From Glandiceps talaboti (lineage: Eukaryota > Hemichordata > Enteropneusta > Spengelidae): 64,000 nt of DNA. Location: the NCBI RefSeq assembly GCF_964340395.1, contig NC_135555.1, positions 23,322,225-23,386,224 of the forward strand. The letters run 5' to 3'. Both the position numbers and the translations under genes were made by a program. Each line of letters starts with the position of its first letter. Positions within the stretch are counted from its first letter, which is position 1. The notes under the pieces were generated by a model. That model saw only the letters and a program-made list of their open reading frames with translations. It ran no database searches and was not told the DNA's origin. Of this stretch, positions 1-14,811 are shown piece by piece.

Positions 1-3000
1 GTTCATAGTTTCCTCCCGCTACCAGGAAACCGGATATTTCCCATTCAATCTAGCTCATACTTAACGGTCACTTTGTGTTATTTCAAAGAATGAAACGAAA
101 ACACGTCAAATCAAAACACGTCAAATTGATTGACAAATCCTATTTCTCTCAACGTGCACTTAGTTGTGTACAAACAAATGCCCCCTAGGGAGAAAAGAGG
201 GTTAAATAACAGAACATTAGGCTAGCCGCGATGGAACTGTGTGACATTTAGTTTAGCAACAGAGTCTTGTTTGTTAAGAATCAAACGCTGCACATTTATA
301 TAAATTATGTATGCGAATGTATGCACTTTTTTGCCCATTTATTACCATCCATCGTTAATACCATCTAAATATTCCCACTTTTTTTTGAAAAAAACTGTTA
401 CTAGACTGACAAGCTATCTAATCTTACTCTAACTTATTGACAATTTACAGTTATCTGATTTTACAATTGTTTTAAGAGACAGAGATTATTCGTGGGATTC
501 AGTACTGTAGATATACTATTCTGAAGGTTTCACAAAACGAACCTGACTATCCCCTAATACAAGGGGTATTTTAAGACAAAGTGCCCCTTTGGCACTTAAG
601 AGTAGCCTATAATCCCTGAGTGAGAAGTCACCCTGGGTAAATTTGTTCAAACTTTACGATGGAGTATTGTCTCATACCAAATGTACGTAACGTTTAAAGC
701 TTTATTGCGCGTGGGCAGATATAGTAAAATCTGACATTTAGTAGCTAGTGTTATAAAACTACCTGTTTAGCAAATAGCGCCACGAAATATATACATAGGT
801 AATGGTCACAGCTATATCATTTACCAACCAATCTGGATAAGGAGAGGATCTCAGTTAAATCAAAATTACATTGATATTTCATACGTTAACCTCGACTAAC
901 ATGCAGGTTCGAGATTGCTAGAAACTCAATCGAATTACATTTAACTAGAGTATATAGTGGCAATTTATAGATGGACCATGTAAATTTCCGCTACAAAGGC
1001 TATCAACTCGTAAGATAGGTTCACTGTAAAATGTGAATACTGCGAAGTCTTACAGATAATGTTTCTGGAACACTAGAATACCTCAGTAAAAGCTGACGTG
1101 GCTAATGTTTTGAATTTAGGACAGTAGTGCAATGCTGATACTTCAGACCTCAAAGTACGTCTAATATATCGTGTCCTACACCAGTTAATACTGGCATATA
1201 ATATGTAGTACCATTATTAGGGCTCAATTATATTACAAGTGGTTTGGAACGTATATCATACACTTGATACAAAGTCGACATGCTCCTTCGTGTGAATATG
1301 TGTTTTGCAAGACACAGCATTGATCGCAAAAAGAGCAGACAAACTGAACAATGGCATATGCAAGCTGTTCACACCCCTGTAATTCGATATTTCTGGAATT
1401 GCTATATCTCTGACCCGATTCTAAATTCTCACACGGTTTATGCCTCCAATGTCCTATATGCAGGTATTGAAGAAATGTATTTCAGAGTTTATAACATAGT
1501 GTTTGAGTGTCAACTATACCAGTTGTCTAAGTATTCATGAAATTATTAATAAGATGTCGTATGATGAACTTCAACTTCAACTTTGAAATGCACAATTTTA
1601 TCGATCACACAACATTTTGAGAATTTGTAAATATTTGAAGCCACGATTTGACATTTTAATTTCATAATACTCTAAAGCAATGGAATCAATAAAAAATGCC
1701 TAGCACGTGTAGTTCCTGAAACATAAATTACACCATCGACCACTTAGCCAATGTTTGAATGTATCGGATATAAAACAAGCACAATCAAGAACACTTCTCA
1801 TTCAATAAAACCTTATCTGTCAAAGAAGATAAGTCTTTGATGCTGATTAATTTATTTTACTGAATCAAATTATATCTTGAAATACGGTAATGGCAAATCA
1901 TTTGAATTTATAAGAGATTACAAATGTGCTTTCATTACATTTCAAGTCTTCGAACCATCTGTTATCAAGTTGACATATTTACATGTAATTAATACAGTGC
2001 ATTTTGAAGACTTTAAAATCTCTTTTGGGTAAGTTTTAAATATTAATCAGGTCTTGGTTGTTCCAAATCGCCAATCTAATGATCAAATAATTAATTATTC
2101 ATCAATCTGGTTAGATAACACATGGCGATATATGTACTCATGTAAAGGTTATCCCAACTTTTAGCTGATACATTCTTTCCTTTTATGGATGCTTTAATTT
2201 GCGAAATGAATCTTTGCTTTACTTCTGAATCATTTAATGTGTTCCTTTGAGATTTGGATGTTAGGCAGCGATGATACAACGAATTGGCTGACAAGACATA
2301 ACTGTATTTTTATTTTTGTAAAGGACATTCATCCCCCCCCCCCCCAAGAATGAATCATTACTCTTTCAAAACCACAGGAAATCGTTTCATTTCCACCCCC
2401 TTCTTAATCATATCCATCAAAACTTACAAGAATGTCTTCTGACGGCGAAGTTGTCGTCTAAGGACAGAAAATGGAGTCCATTTGTTGTACGACTGTTTGT
2501 TTGCAATGTGTATTTCCTTACTTTAATTAAAAGTCATACATCGTAAAAGAAACAAGACGCCGCCTCCTCGCTCCACCCCGCCCCCCCCCAAAAAAAAAAC
2601 CCACCAAAACACACACAAACTAGTACTGGTTTAAGAGCGGAATGTGTAGTCGAGAATCAATCTCAGGAATGTTCTTGCAACTCGTTGCAACACTGATGAT
2701 CAAATCTATCGTATTCTTAGATTTATAATTAATAACTTGTATAACGAACATATTGTCTGAAAAAAACACAAGTTTTCTGTAAGCGCGTCATGAGTCTGTA
2801 GTTGTTTATATGCTATCTTGATGGAACCTAGTTTTACTGAAAGTGCTTTTCTATTTGTAATTCAATCATGCATACGATCCGCTCTATATATGTACCAGAC
2901 TAGAATATGTAGTATCCGTACTTTAGGATGCTTCGTGCTATCAGTTGAAACGTGAAATGTAAAATTACAATTTACATCTCCTGGGAAGTCGTTAAAATAC

Positions 3001-4282
3001 AATTCAATGGTTAGGTTGGCCGAGTACTACACTTAGGCCAAATAAAAACAAAAATGTATTTTTCTGATAAAGCGACCGACCCTAGTTTAAGCCTCCGACC
3101 CTAAATTTTACAAATTGAAATAAGAAATTCTCTGTCTTCTTCACCTTCATGCACGTCTGTTTTCTTTCCCCAGTAACGTCTGTACGTAGTTCATCAAACT
3201 AACACAGAAGAGGTCTTCTTACCGACATTTTGTTTGTTTTTCGGTCGAAGCAATATTAAAAAAAACTATTAAAAGGATAAAATAAAGTAAAACCCTGACC
3301 GACCTACCCTACCTTCTGAGGCCATGTTATTGGAAACACACTTTATCTTTTTCCACCTTACTCTATGATACAGCTCATACAATGATGTGTTTGGCTCTAG
3401 GTCATGCGATCCTTTCAAAACAGAACCCGATCTGATGTGTCGACATTGCTGTAAGGGCAACCATGTATATAGCTCATTTTATTTTTTACAAAACAACCTT
3501 TGACACTCTCTTGAAAGATCTTAGCTTTATACGTATACACACTTTAATATTGATGTAGACTTCCAACGGGAATTGAATGAATTAAATATGACAAGAACAA
3601 TGCGATGCTTGTGTGATACAAAGAGCTTATAACAGTTACAACTAAAATGTATTTGGCAGTGCTTATTGTGTCAATCAAATAATTTAACATCGCCGATGAA
3701 ATAGCTATTAGAATTATCAACGATACAGAATTCACGTTAGAAGTGTCAGTATGTACATCAATAAACAGTGATGGATAAGGAGGGTTTTCATGTTTACCTA
3801 TTGACCTTAAAATAATTACAGAAAATATACACCGCCCATTATGACATTGTATTTGATGATGACTTTATGAGATGAATTATTCATATGACTATAGTTAACC
3901 ATTTTGAATACTTCATGCATGTTATTAATGCAGTACAGTCATTCTAGCGTAGCATTGTTAGAGCTATTATGCTTATATTAAAATCAGTAGTTGTTCGAAT
4001 ATTTAACTTGGATCGCTCAGTGAAATTGGTGATAAGTTTTCCCTGCCTAAAGCTACACTTTGCTTTGTTTTCAGTTTGTCACGATTTTTGCGTTATTATG
4101 CACATATCAAAAACAGACTAATGGATTCTTTTCACGTTACTATGTTTTCAGAACAAATAGTAATGTTATTTGTGTCAATGCATTTCCCTATTATCCCAAT
4201 AGTATAGCCGGCCTTGCCTGTCCTTGTCCTCGTGTTAACCTTTGGTTATGACAAGGTTTCCACACTCAAAAAAACAAAACAC

Positions 4283-4338
<56 letters not shown>

Positions 4339-5886
4339 ACCACAAAAAAACTAATGAGTCATACTCCGCAACCCTTGATATCCGGCATGTTTAACGTCAT
4401 ATACAAACATGTCATCGCGTTTGCAACAATGTACAAGTTATTTTAGTTTTATTAATAATTAAAGAACACGATACACGCATGCAGCCTGCAACTCGCGTTT
4501 TTTAATCCCCTTTTTAAACTAGGGAAGCAAAGACAGGACAAAGGAGGCCAACCAAAGTAAAAGAAAGCACGTCAAGCATCAAAATAAAGCAACGTAATTT
4601 TTCCCTGATGTGTCAAAATTGTATGTTTCAAACAATTCAGTCTGTTGACCCGTCATTACTGACAAGCATAAAAGGAAACTGGAACAGTAAACATATCATA
4701 TTGTACTTGTATTCAGGAAATATGTAATGGAAAAACAGTAGGGTGCATATAGTAGTAGTACACAATCCCTGAAAGTACTGAATGCAATAGAGTTTTGGGT
4801 GAGACTAGTTACAATGATGTACTTGGACAGGTACTGTCTAGTGATTGAAATTTCCATGGATTAGAAATGGTATTCATTTGGATTATTAATTAAGACAACA
4901 ACGTTAACTTCGATATGTCTTTTCCTCCATAGTGGAGCCATATAGATGAAGTCCCTACATGCATCGGAAGAAATTGTTTAAGAGTATTTAAAAAAAAAAA
5001 AACAAGTATGGAAATATTTCGTCATTGTAGAACAGGAAGTGCTTTGTTTAAATTCACTAGGTATAAAACCCAATCAATCAGCTTGCTACCTACAGTCAAC
5101 AATGAGTCTGTGGCTTCCCAATAAATTCATATATAGTTTTAATATACGGAGAAATGACATACATTTTTGCAGACTGGCGCGGCCGTGATGTAATAGTTAT
5201 TTATCTTTACCCCGTCTATTGTCAGCCAACTTCCCATACACACGACAATTCGTTTTACGTTTTCTATTTTCTGCGGCTTGTGTTACAAACACGGATTGGT
5301 AGTATGTTGTTTGTCGTTGTTGGTTAAGTAAACAAAATGTAACAGTAAGAAAAATCGAAAATAAACATGCATTTGTCATACATATGGCCTCTTTAAGGCG
5401 GAAAAGAATATAAATTGAGCAAAATTAATGTTCATGTCTAATATATAATTAGTCATTAACATTGACAATGTATCTTACTGATTAATAGATGTTAACAGAA
5501 ATATTTACCTAGGGCTCAAATATTCTAGTGACTATACATCGAGGAGCCAATTCAAACTGAAGTCACCCACCGTTGCAGCTAAGTGTCGTTGTATTTACGT
5601 TTCATTAGCATTTGCAATCAAGTCATTATGTTAGCGGCGACATCAATAATACGTTTACGGAGATGTTAATTCATATTTTTATTGTTTTCTAAAATGAAAT
5701 CTTGTTGGAATAAAAATTAACATTACTATTCGGCTTGTTCAGAGTAATATTTTTCATCTATTAGCAATGGCTCATTAATCTCAGGATTAAAAGTGCAGGA
5801 AGTTTGCCACAAAGGCCGGGAAAATGAATGGAATGTAACCGTTGTAATGGATAATAATGTCTGTGTTCTTGTTTATCTATACATAG
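1..5886. other. Region upstream of the first recognised exon; no gene identified
   Basis: No exon could be supported here on either strand. I looked for the two exons gene 1 still needs: a signal peptide exon, and an N-terminal helix exon ending in a motif like YDxRxRP followed by a phase-1 donor. I found neither. Visible content is AT-rich unique sequence, poly-C tracts near 2333-2345 and 2580-2589, and a CA microsatellite at 4285-4336. Short open frames here lack family motifs and splice context. This stretch is most likely intron or upstream intergenic DNA of gene 1. Confidence 0.6.
4285..4336. repeat. (CA)n microsatellite
   Basis: About 26 uninterrupted CA dinucleotides in non-coding sequence. 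Confidence 0.95.
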
Positions 5887-5954
5887 GTGCTCCTGTAATG
5901 GTTGACTATGATATGTTTATTGTGAGCGGTTTTGACTCGATTACAACATCAATG
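5887..5954 (+). CDS. Gene 1: 68-bp exon of a Cys-loop anion channel (ligand-binding domain beta 1 region)
   Basis: This small exon encodes APVMVDYDMFIVSGFDSI followed by TTSM. It is the counterpart of the (G)PPV-V-v-mfi-Si--i-e--M segment that opens the extracellular domain of glycine and GABA-A receptor subunits. It sits between an acceptor (tacatag) and a strong donor (ATG|gtaagt). Its 68-bp length and phases (in after codon position 1, out at phase 0) match the equivalent exon of vertebrate subunits as I remember them, and fit the next exon exactly. The upstream exon that should supply the first base of the leading Gly codon was not found. Without the downstream exons this segment would be weak evidence; with them it is convincing. 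The protein would act at the plasma membrane as one subunit of a pentameric channel. Confidence 0.88.
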
Positions 5955-8900
5955 GTAAGTCAGCATGTGATACGTCCATCGATAATAGTACATATAAGAT
6001 GCAACTGGAACATGTTTTGAAACTGAATTTTAATTGTAAGATATAATGACTTACTTATAATACGTTGCACTCAGTGTAACCAAATTGTCCGCACCCAAAA
6101 TACACCCCATCATGATATCAACCGGTTATCGTAATACGTATGGGTAAGATCGACTCCTAACTAACATTCAAATTATTGATATTTTAACAGTGCTTTGGTT
6201 GTCGTATTGAAATAATTAATATTCCAGTTGTAGCCAATGCATGTATAAACTTGGTAATGGAATGAATAGGCGTATTTGTAATTACTGCCAATCAGCATGT
6301 TATGGCTAGTAAATAAGTTGAAGGTTGAAATTGATGATATAGTAATATCTAGCATTGATTAAAAATCCCCATGATAAATTGGAATTTGTTATTTACTACT
6401 AAAATCGATGATATAGATTAATTTACGATTCACAGGTCGATGCTTTTCAAAGTGGCAATAAGGCTACCTGCTATTAAAAAGAATTTTATTTCTCATGTGT
6501 TTATGATGCCAATTATCGGGGGATACACCCTGTTATGGTTTAAAGATTAACGATGGGACATATAATGAAAACAGACTTGAAGTAGTTCAGTATTGATGTT
6601 TTGTTATTAGTGTTGACTGCTGTCTTCCGCCAAATATAAATGAAGACAAATGTGTGATGTTTGCAAAAATGAATGGTATTGATAAGGGAAAACATACCAA
6701 AAACCGCATGTTATAACAGAGGTGTTATCAGGGATGATCCTTGTCGACAAGTGACTATCGAAACTTTATTTACCTGTTAGCATGGTATTTAAAGTTTAAC
6801 AGCTATAAGTTACCTAAACTGTAGAAATGCATGCACAGCTTGGTTAAATAATTACATTTCCAGTGTTCATGCATGGTTAGTGGAGTTTTACACATAATCT
6901 ATGCACATTGTGGTTTAACGTTATGACACAAATCTTACATTTATGAGGCAACATATAATCCTTGATCCTCAAAGTTATCAAATCAGAATTATTGTTGATT
7001 TCCTCTTACAGTGCAAGATATGTCATTCATCACGAACCTGCCTTATTCTACATTCTAGTTCACAAAATTCAATTGAAATTCGTCAGGTACATTATTTGCA
7101 TATGTAAGTGTCCTCGGTGTAATGATTGTTGAGCTAACTGTGTGCTGAAAATCACAAAAGATTACTAACTCTCAGACGTATGATAATACTTATGCATAGC
7201 GGGACGATTGTTTGCAAGACTAATTGGACAGGGACGTAGTGTCAACAATATGGTTTAAGTTATTTAGACTGTCTGATGAGCTTCCTCATTGTAACATGGT
7301 TTGGGACCAGACTGCCATTATCAATATCTTCATTGTTTTAATCAAATATTGTCAAAATCATATGCATTCATTTACAGACAACGATTACAATAGCGGATAT
7401 TAGGGATAGATTATGTTATATGTTGATAGCTTTTTATTTCTTAGGGTGATTGATTTGTGTTTATCATTTGTTCATCATGATTATCAAATGACAAATATTG
7501 TAAACCATACAGAACGACAATTCTATCAATCGCGCAATAAATAAAAAGCATAAACCGCAACAAAAGCATAAAGTGATAGCTGGGTGTCAATTTGTAGTAC
7601 CTGTATGTTTTAATATTATTAGGGAGTGTGATAATCTCATAGGGCCATTTACGTTTAGTCTACTCTTACAAATATTTTACTCCACATCTTATTTCTCCCA
7701 TCGACTGCAGAATAGATATAGAATGTCATTTGTACACTGAAATGTTTTTTAAAAATCCAAGTCCTCTTCGTCTTTGGGTATAATAACACTCTCCATAGTT
7801 TAACAATGATACTGATCACGTACCGAATAAGATACTCGCTATAAACAGTTTAAGGCTGTACAAGTAGAACATCTAATTGCCCATAGTTCAATTAAAGGTG
7901 GTCGTATCAGTGGAGCCATATGAATTACATAGGATCATTCTATGTTTAGGACAGACTACTTCTGCCAGACAACCTTTTCTCATTCCAAGTATAATCTGAC
8001 ACTGCACAAGTTACATATTGTAATACATATAATCTTTCTTTGCGTAAAATCTATTACTTGAGATATTTACCCCACCCCACCACACACGTTATCACTGACA
8101 GGACTCTCTAGCATCGGTTACATCAAATAGACTCATTAAATATAATTTACATGGAAATTAAACACAATCCTATGAAACATTCCTCGTCAGATTACTTGAT
8201 CAACTTGATAACTAACTATATACGATTGTTCCAGTTAAGTTGGTACTCTGACATTGATACTTTTGACAAGTAGGCTTGTTCATTTATGTCATTCGATAAG
8301 AATATCATAAAACTCAATTACCTTTAGAATAAAAGTTTGATTAGATCCATCTAGTTGCTCTCATTACTGTCAGTTACATGACTGCTAGGACAGCTTGCTA
8401 TCTGAAGTAATTACTCCCGAAGAAAGCTACGTATTCATATGTGGGAATACAAATGACGAAGGAAACTCGTTATTTGTGGTGGACAGCGTCGAATAACCTT
8501 TTAAAACAGAAGACATTCGAACCAATATGTAGACTCTAAGGCGCATTAATTTCTTTCAAAACATAGTTAGTTAATACTGAAAGTTAATATTAGCCATGTA
8601 TAATTGTACAAGCTTTTCACTCTCCCCTAGTTGCCTATTGGGCTTTCGTCTAAAATTGGCAATCGAGAAATTAGTGTTGTGGACGTTTTGAAAATAGGAC
8701 TTTCTTGCTATTGATTGCTCATATCCACATCCCTAACAACATCTTGCGAAATCACTGAAATAAGTTTTAGCACAATAACTAATTTGATTCTGTTTTAACT
8801 GACATTAAAACTTAAATAATAACCCCACTCTGACTAAATGTCTGAAAGCCAAACTAGACTAATGGTTATAAGTAAATGTATCCAAAATCATGAAAAACAA

Positions 8901-11900
8901 CAGAGGCCAAACACAAAGAAACAAACAAAGCAATACGAGGTCATTTTTTTGAAGATGCGATTGTCCTCTTTATTGTAATGGAATCTGCACATACAGTTAT
9001 GAATTAATTGAACACAAGTTGTAAACCATACGATATTGTGATCAAATAATGCAAGAAGAAGTGATATATAGAGTATATGGAAAAGAGAATTTAAATGTAA
9101 TACTGACATGTATAATTGTACATGCTTTTCATCCTCGTTTTTATCCTAACCGTGTGCACATAAAGTAAATCAGAAACATTGCTTTTAATCGGGTTACTGT
9201 TATAAGAGAAGTTCACTCTAAGGTTCAGGAATTCATGTTATTCAGACGATAACAGGGGATTTAAACAGAAAAGATAGTTTGATAATGATTTGCACAATTC
9301 AATTAATAGCTGAGACTAGCTCCAAGTTATTGTTTTTGTGATTAATTTTAATTGCGTCATAACGATGAAATAATAGTGCAATCAAAGTTGAAGTTGCTTC
9401 TATAGAGCTTAAAGATTTTATTTATGATTGGAGTAAAACAGTGTTGTCTTAATTTACTATTTTATTTCTCGCAGGCCTGAGAAAAAATGTATCTTTCCCT
9501 GTATTGTGCATCACATCTGCATAAAATTATCGTTCTATCATCTGTAATTTCAATATAAATTGCCGGACAGGGACAGGTATAACCAATGTTTTAGGTCCCT
9601 AGACAAAGGGAAACAACCAATTAGTTTGTGTTTGCATGATACGGTTATATCGAAGCAGGTGTACAGAATTTGCAATTACTAACTGTGCGTAAAGGATGCA
9701 ATTAACAGCGGAATTGACAACGACATATGCTATTAACGTTTTTGTGTAATATATGACAAAGGACAACTTTAATTAGTGTATTTAAGTCAGAGCTTATAAG
9801 TTATTCCAAATGTGATCAGAACTACAGTTCTAATTATTACTGTACGATATATTGGTGAATTGACCTGAATTAATATAATGAAATATTATCACCGTAATAA
9901 GATATTTAAGAGATTTATCATGAGGTATTAAGAAAGAATCTATCGATAGAAAACAATTGACGGATTAGGCCAAATTGTAGTGATAAATGTGTTACTTTCA
10001 TGTCACATGAAAGCATTCAACTTATCATCTAAACTGTATAACAAACTCCTGCGTCTAATCCAATCAAAATGATAAATGTGGAAAAGTATGGTACAAGTAA
10101 CAATACATTACATACATGGATGCATGGCCATGGGGATTTACCTGTACTGGCATCGTATCAACTCGTACAAGGTTAGGCGTGATTGGAATTCATTACAGGG
10201 ATTCTCTAGTCGGAAGCGTGAGTGAGGCAAATCAACGATAACATATTTGATAGTTCTTCATATTTCTAGCTCACGAATTAGTCTCATGTTGACATTTTTA
10301 AAATGGAAGGTAACCTCAGGTCTCATGAAGGCATTGGCAATAAGACACAAGTGAAACCCAAACTCAACGCCATCCCCCACCCACAGACTCATCCATTCAT
10401 CCATCCAGATGCCATGTCAACTCAAAGAGCTTTATAATTACAATATATGCAAAGGGCTTTCTACAGTTACAAGCAATTAAATTATGAATGATTCCAGAAA
10501 TGAATATATCAAGGAAGACAGCGGCATTCATCTATATAGAATGTTATATCTATACAAAAATGAACGGAGTAGCAATGTGACACCGTCCCTTAAATATAGA
10601 CTTATAGTTAAATTAAATGGTACATTGAGTACTGCTATATGACATATTAGTTTCAGTGCCTTGTACCATATTGTTTTATTGTAAAGTGGACCACTGGCCT
10701 TCAAATACTGAATAAGTAGATCATCGTAGTTATTCATACGAATAATCGAACATATTGATACCTTACCTGAAGAGCAATGATCATAAGTTGATGAAAATGC
10801 TATTCGGGATATATATATTTTAAAGAATATTTCATTTTCAAAGGAAGGGAAAAATTACATTTTAGCTCTGTGATAATGATATAACATGGATAAACGTGGA
10901 TAAACAAATGTTATCACCATAAACTAAAATTGAATAACAGTATAATAGTACTTGTCTAGAAAATATCGCGATCATGTATATTTCCAAGACATTTATAACA
11001 TAGATAATCCAGTATTCACATTTACGTCTTAATTCGACACCATAGTCATAGATAATGATATGGAGTCGTGGTATGGCATCCACATTACCATCTTCATGAA
11101 CTAAATATTAAGGCAACTTCAGTAACTCAGGTGAGGGGATAAAGCTGCAGATACATTCAGGGGTGTTATAAATTGTTTAACGTTACATGTATCTATAAAA
11201 TATATTGGTGAGTCAACGAGAGTATAATAATAGGCCTATGTCGAATGTTCACTTTCAAACGTAACGTTTTGTAGTTTGGAGCTTGTATGAAATGGCAGAA
11301 TTTCAATCAGTTGTTACTTTGCGCATGTCAAGAACTCAGATGACCCAAACAATATAATCGACATAAACGCCTGTTGGCTGAGTGAATAAACTATAATAGC
11401 TGTCTTATTCTTAAAAAATAGTAACTGTTTAATATCATTTTTAAACGAAAAATACTAAGTTGAGGCATGTAAATATGTGGCAGGCAGAGATGATACGAAA
11501 CCATAATATTACTATTCATACAAGCAAAATATACCCAAGTGTTATATCAAACGTTTTGGGCCTACAAGCATTTATATTTCACAGTTGTACATCGCATTAA
11601 ATGGTTAACCTCACTTAATAACCTGTTGCAGCAATTTGTATAAAGTATTGTATACTGAAACAGTGATCTGTTCTGACATTTAATCAAATTTTAATAATCT
11701 TTGTCCTTACCGGTTTACTGTAGTTTATTAGAATACTAAGCAAAGAAGCAGAATCACTAAATGAAAGAAACCGAATTCGAATTCGAAATCCCAGCGTCCA
11801 TTGATTAATTATTGCAATGTTATAATAATTGTTTGACCAGACAACAACAATAAATTCACTGAAAATTGTTAAAATACCCACAATTAGACATTTTACATGC

Positions 11901-12715
11901 AAATTAGAGGTCTATTTTATAGTATAGTGTAATACTAAGTTGAAATCGTGATTCACTAGGGCACTGATTTTTGGGTGCGGGCGATTAAATCGATTTAATT
12001 GGATATATCACACAATACTATGTACTGCTATACAAATATGTTTATCGACACGGATTCAATATTGTTTTATGGTGTACGCGATATTTAAGAGTATGTCAAT
12101 TATATCTAAGTAAACAGTTTCAAAAAAACGTTATAGTTGCAAATAGTGCAGATATTAACGTTCAAATAAGAAGTGAATCCAAATCATGAACAGTCACACA
12201 GTCATGAACACGTAAATTTCTGTCGCCATCTTAAACCAATATAATATAATGGGGTACATGTCTTGGATCATTAATTATACTTTATTAGTATTTTGAACAT
12301 TACATTTTTTGAACATTTGCAGCTTCCTATGCGTGAGTAATTTAAGATATATGACCTCATAACCCCATGTTATCATCAGCAGGTAATAGTAAGGCTTTAT
12401 CTCCCTAAGGCATAATGAAACCAAAAGACCTCACACGCGCTTCAGCAAACACGAACATTTTCGCTATATGCTAACAAAATATGGTTTGTTATCTCGTTTT
12501 AGCTTTAACAACTTCGTCGTATGAAATGTTATCACTTCGGAATAGATAATGATAAAATATTTAATCAAATGGAAAATATGTGAACTTTTACCATATATTG
12601 CAATATTAATTATGATCTCGAAAATATATTACTTATCTTTCCAGTGCAGCAACTACAATATATTCTAGTTTATGATTTGGTTACATAGATATAGCAAATG
12701 AGTTTGTATATACGT

Positions 12716-12738
12716 TACGTACGTACGTACACACACAC

Positions 12739-12783
<45 letters not shown>
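12716..12783. repeat. (ACGT)n(AC)n microsatellite
   Basis: A few ACGT units run into about 28 AC units with a single G interruption. Confidence 0.95.
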
Positions 12784-12784
<1 letters not shown>

Positions 12785-13165
12785 TTAATGAGGGTAAATT
12801 GCATCCTTCATCAAACAAAATGAAAAAACTGCTGCGATGGCATTTTCTGTCATTAATGTGCGTGTAATTAATATTTCCAAATACGGTTGCTTCTTAAAAA
12901 GCAAGTTGTGAATATATACTCTGATCTAGGAGACCAGAGTAAATAATAAGCTATATGTGTGCCTGAACAGGAACTGCATAGGATTCAATTACTCGGTAGT
13001 ACACTTCACTGATTTCTATATTATGTGTACCGAATATGAAGCAATCAAAAAGAGCAATACCTAGATAAGATTGAAGTACATGTACGTAGTAATGGTCGAA
13101 GTGTTTAGAAAGAAGACAAGTTAGGGAGTATCATCCATGGATTGGACGTATATCATCGCTCGAAT

Positions 13166-13270
13166 ACATTAAGTTTAAGTTTAAGTTTAAGTTTATTTAT
13201 TTTCTAAAGCGCCTTTTCTATTTACAATATTCAAAAGCACTGCACATAAAATACAAAAACATAAATAAGG
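13166..13270 (+). repeat. (TTTAAG)n tract with adjoining candidate interspersed-repeat end
   Basis: Four TTTAAG units are followed by TTTATTTATTTTC, a CTAAAGCGCCTTTTC block and AAAAGCACTGCACA. The A/T-simple sequence leading into a GCGCC...GCACTG core resembles ends of dispersed repeats in invertebrate genomes. No second copy is in this window, so the family is not established. Confidence 0.4.
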
Positions 13271-13304
13271 TGAATGCTACAAAGACAATTATACCGTTAA
13301 CACC

Positions 13305-13426
13305 CTTAAAATGTCAAATGTTACAAGGATAGTAAATGGTCATTAAAATTATAGACTGAGACTTGTTATAACAGCCTTAAAAATGTCAAATATTAAAACG
13401 AACGTAAATGACCACTAAAATAATAT
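13305..13426 (+). repeat. Degenerate direct duplication, unit about 71 bp
   Basis: A block with CTTAAAATGTCAAAT...GTAAATGGTCATTAAAAT recurs about 71 bp later as CTTAAAAATGTCAAAT...GTAAATGACCACTAAAAT. The two copies differ at several positions, so the duplication is old. Confidence 0.6.
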
Positions 13427-13629
13427 AATTTTTGTACTCTGAGTCAAATAACCAAATCACAATTCATGATACATTTTAATTAGAATTAGATTAGTTTTTT
13501 TAAATCTATAATGTTGTCGAGAAACTATGAGATCACATTTCTAGCTTTGAAACATAAATGTAGGTCAGGTCATTTTGTTAGACTTTGCCAATGCTTTTAG
13601 CAGTGTATACAGCAAAATTCGACGTTTAG

Positions 13630-13723
13630 TTCGTTTTGAAACTTGATACCAAATTCTATTCTAATTTCATTTTGAAACTTGATACAACATTTTACTTTTT
13701 TTACACGTTTCGTTTTGAAACTT
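13630..13723 (+). repeat. Three degenerate copies of a TTTTGAAACTT motif
   Basis: TTTTGAAACTT(GATAC/AACAT) occurs at about 13634, 13670 and 13713 with similar flanks and spacing of 36-43 bp. It looks like a short decayed tandem repeat. Confidence 0.5.
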
Positions 13724-14500
13724 AACATATAACTTTCTTAGATATGGAAGTACCCCGTGAGGCTACTGGTTATCCCATTACATATATGCCAGATAGCACA
13801 GAAACCTATCGATTGTATTTTCAATTTTTCATATGAAATAGGAGATTTTGTAAACATCCAGGTGTCAGTAATTTCACATCTAGACCTGAATTATTTATGG
13901 GAACCTACAGCTGCATAGTTGCTAACGTTAGAGATACTTACTTCTTATGAAACTATCGAATTTTAATGGGTTTCAGTCCATCGTTACCAGGGAAATTGCT
14001 CTGATGACCCAACTCATTATCTTACATTATTTGCTGTATATTTTTGTAATGCTTGGTACATTGAAGAGAAGACATTTTTTTTCTTTTATCCTTAACGCTC
14101 ACCCGGGTCTCAACTTGACAGTATTCTACATAGTCTTTGTCATAATTGCTTTAAGCTTTTGACGGAAAGAGACATGGACAACTCTGAATTGTCCATAGAC
14201 TAACATTAGGAGAGCGTAATATATTAATTTTCTCATTTTTAGACTACGATCTGACAAATGATACAAATATTTATCCCAATCGAGATAATTATCCCAATCA
14301 ACGGTAAGCTTTTATCCTAATCTGCGGTATTAGCTGCCTGTTTCCATCAGTAGCATTGCTGAAAAATAATTAATATGCTTCAAGCTTTTGTCTAAAGCCA
14401 TACATACTTCCAAACGATTGTCTTCATACCCCGCTTTTTTCTATGTTGACGAACAGTTGTTAAAAACGTCAACATTTGTTCATCACGTATCTACACTCAA

Positions 14501-14788
14501 TCTGATGTAGGAAACATGGATTTCTTTATTTACCTCCTTCTTTTATTGTCATTTCTTTTTTTTTGTTCTGTGAGCACCTGATGCCAACATCTGACACAAT
14601 ACCATAGGCGTTCTCATACCAAATTTCATACTTACGTATAGCCAACTAGAATCTCTCTTACAATATAACACTTGATGTTCAAAACTAAACAACCACCAAA
14701 CAATAGAAAATATCCAAAGATAACAATAGAAATGTCAACAAAAGTATGGGAGGTAAATAAAGAAATGTACCAAGTTCCCTACATCAGA
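14501..14788. repeat. Inverted-repeat unit (possible MITE or fold-back)
   Basis: The left arm (14501-14537, TCTGATGTAG... to ...TTTACCTCC) is matched in reverse complement by the right arm (14749-14788, GGAGGTAAATAAAGAAAT... to ...CTACATCAGA), with a few mismatches and a small indel. The interior of about 210 bp encodes nothing recognisable. Arms of about 37-40 bp without coding capacity fit a small non-autonomous DNA transposon. No clear target-site duplication was identified. Confidence 0.6.
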
Positions 14789-14811
14789 TTTTAATCAGAT
14801 TGATCTACATT

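Noticed and set aside
1280-1540. 86-codon plus-strand frame
   Set aside because: No family motif and no conserved splice sites. It may be chance.
4060-4251. 63-codon plus-strand frame considered as a signal-peptide exon of gene 1
   Set aside because: Hydrophobic start, but no donor in the phase needed to reach an N-terminal helix exon and no YD-R-RP motif nearby.
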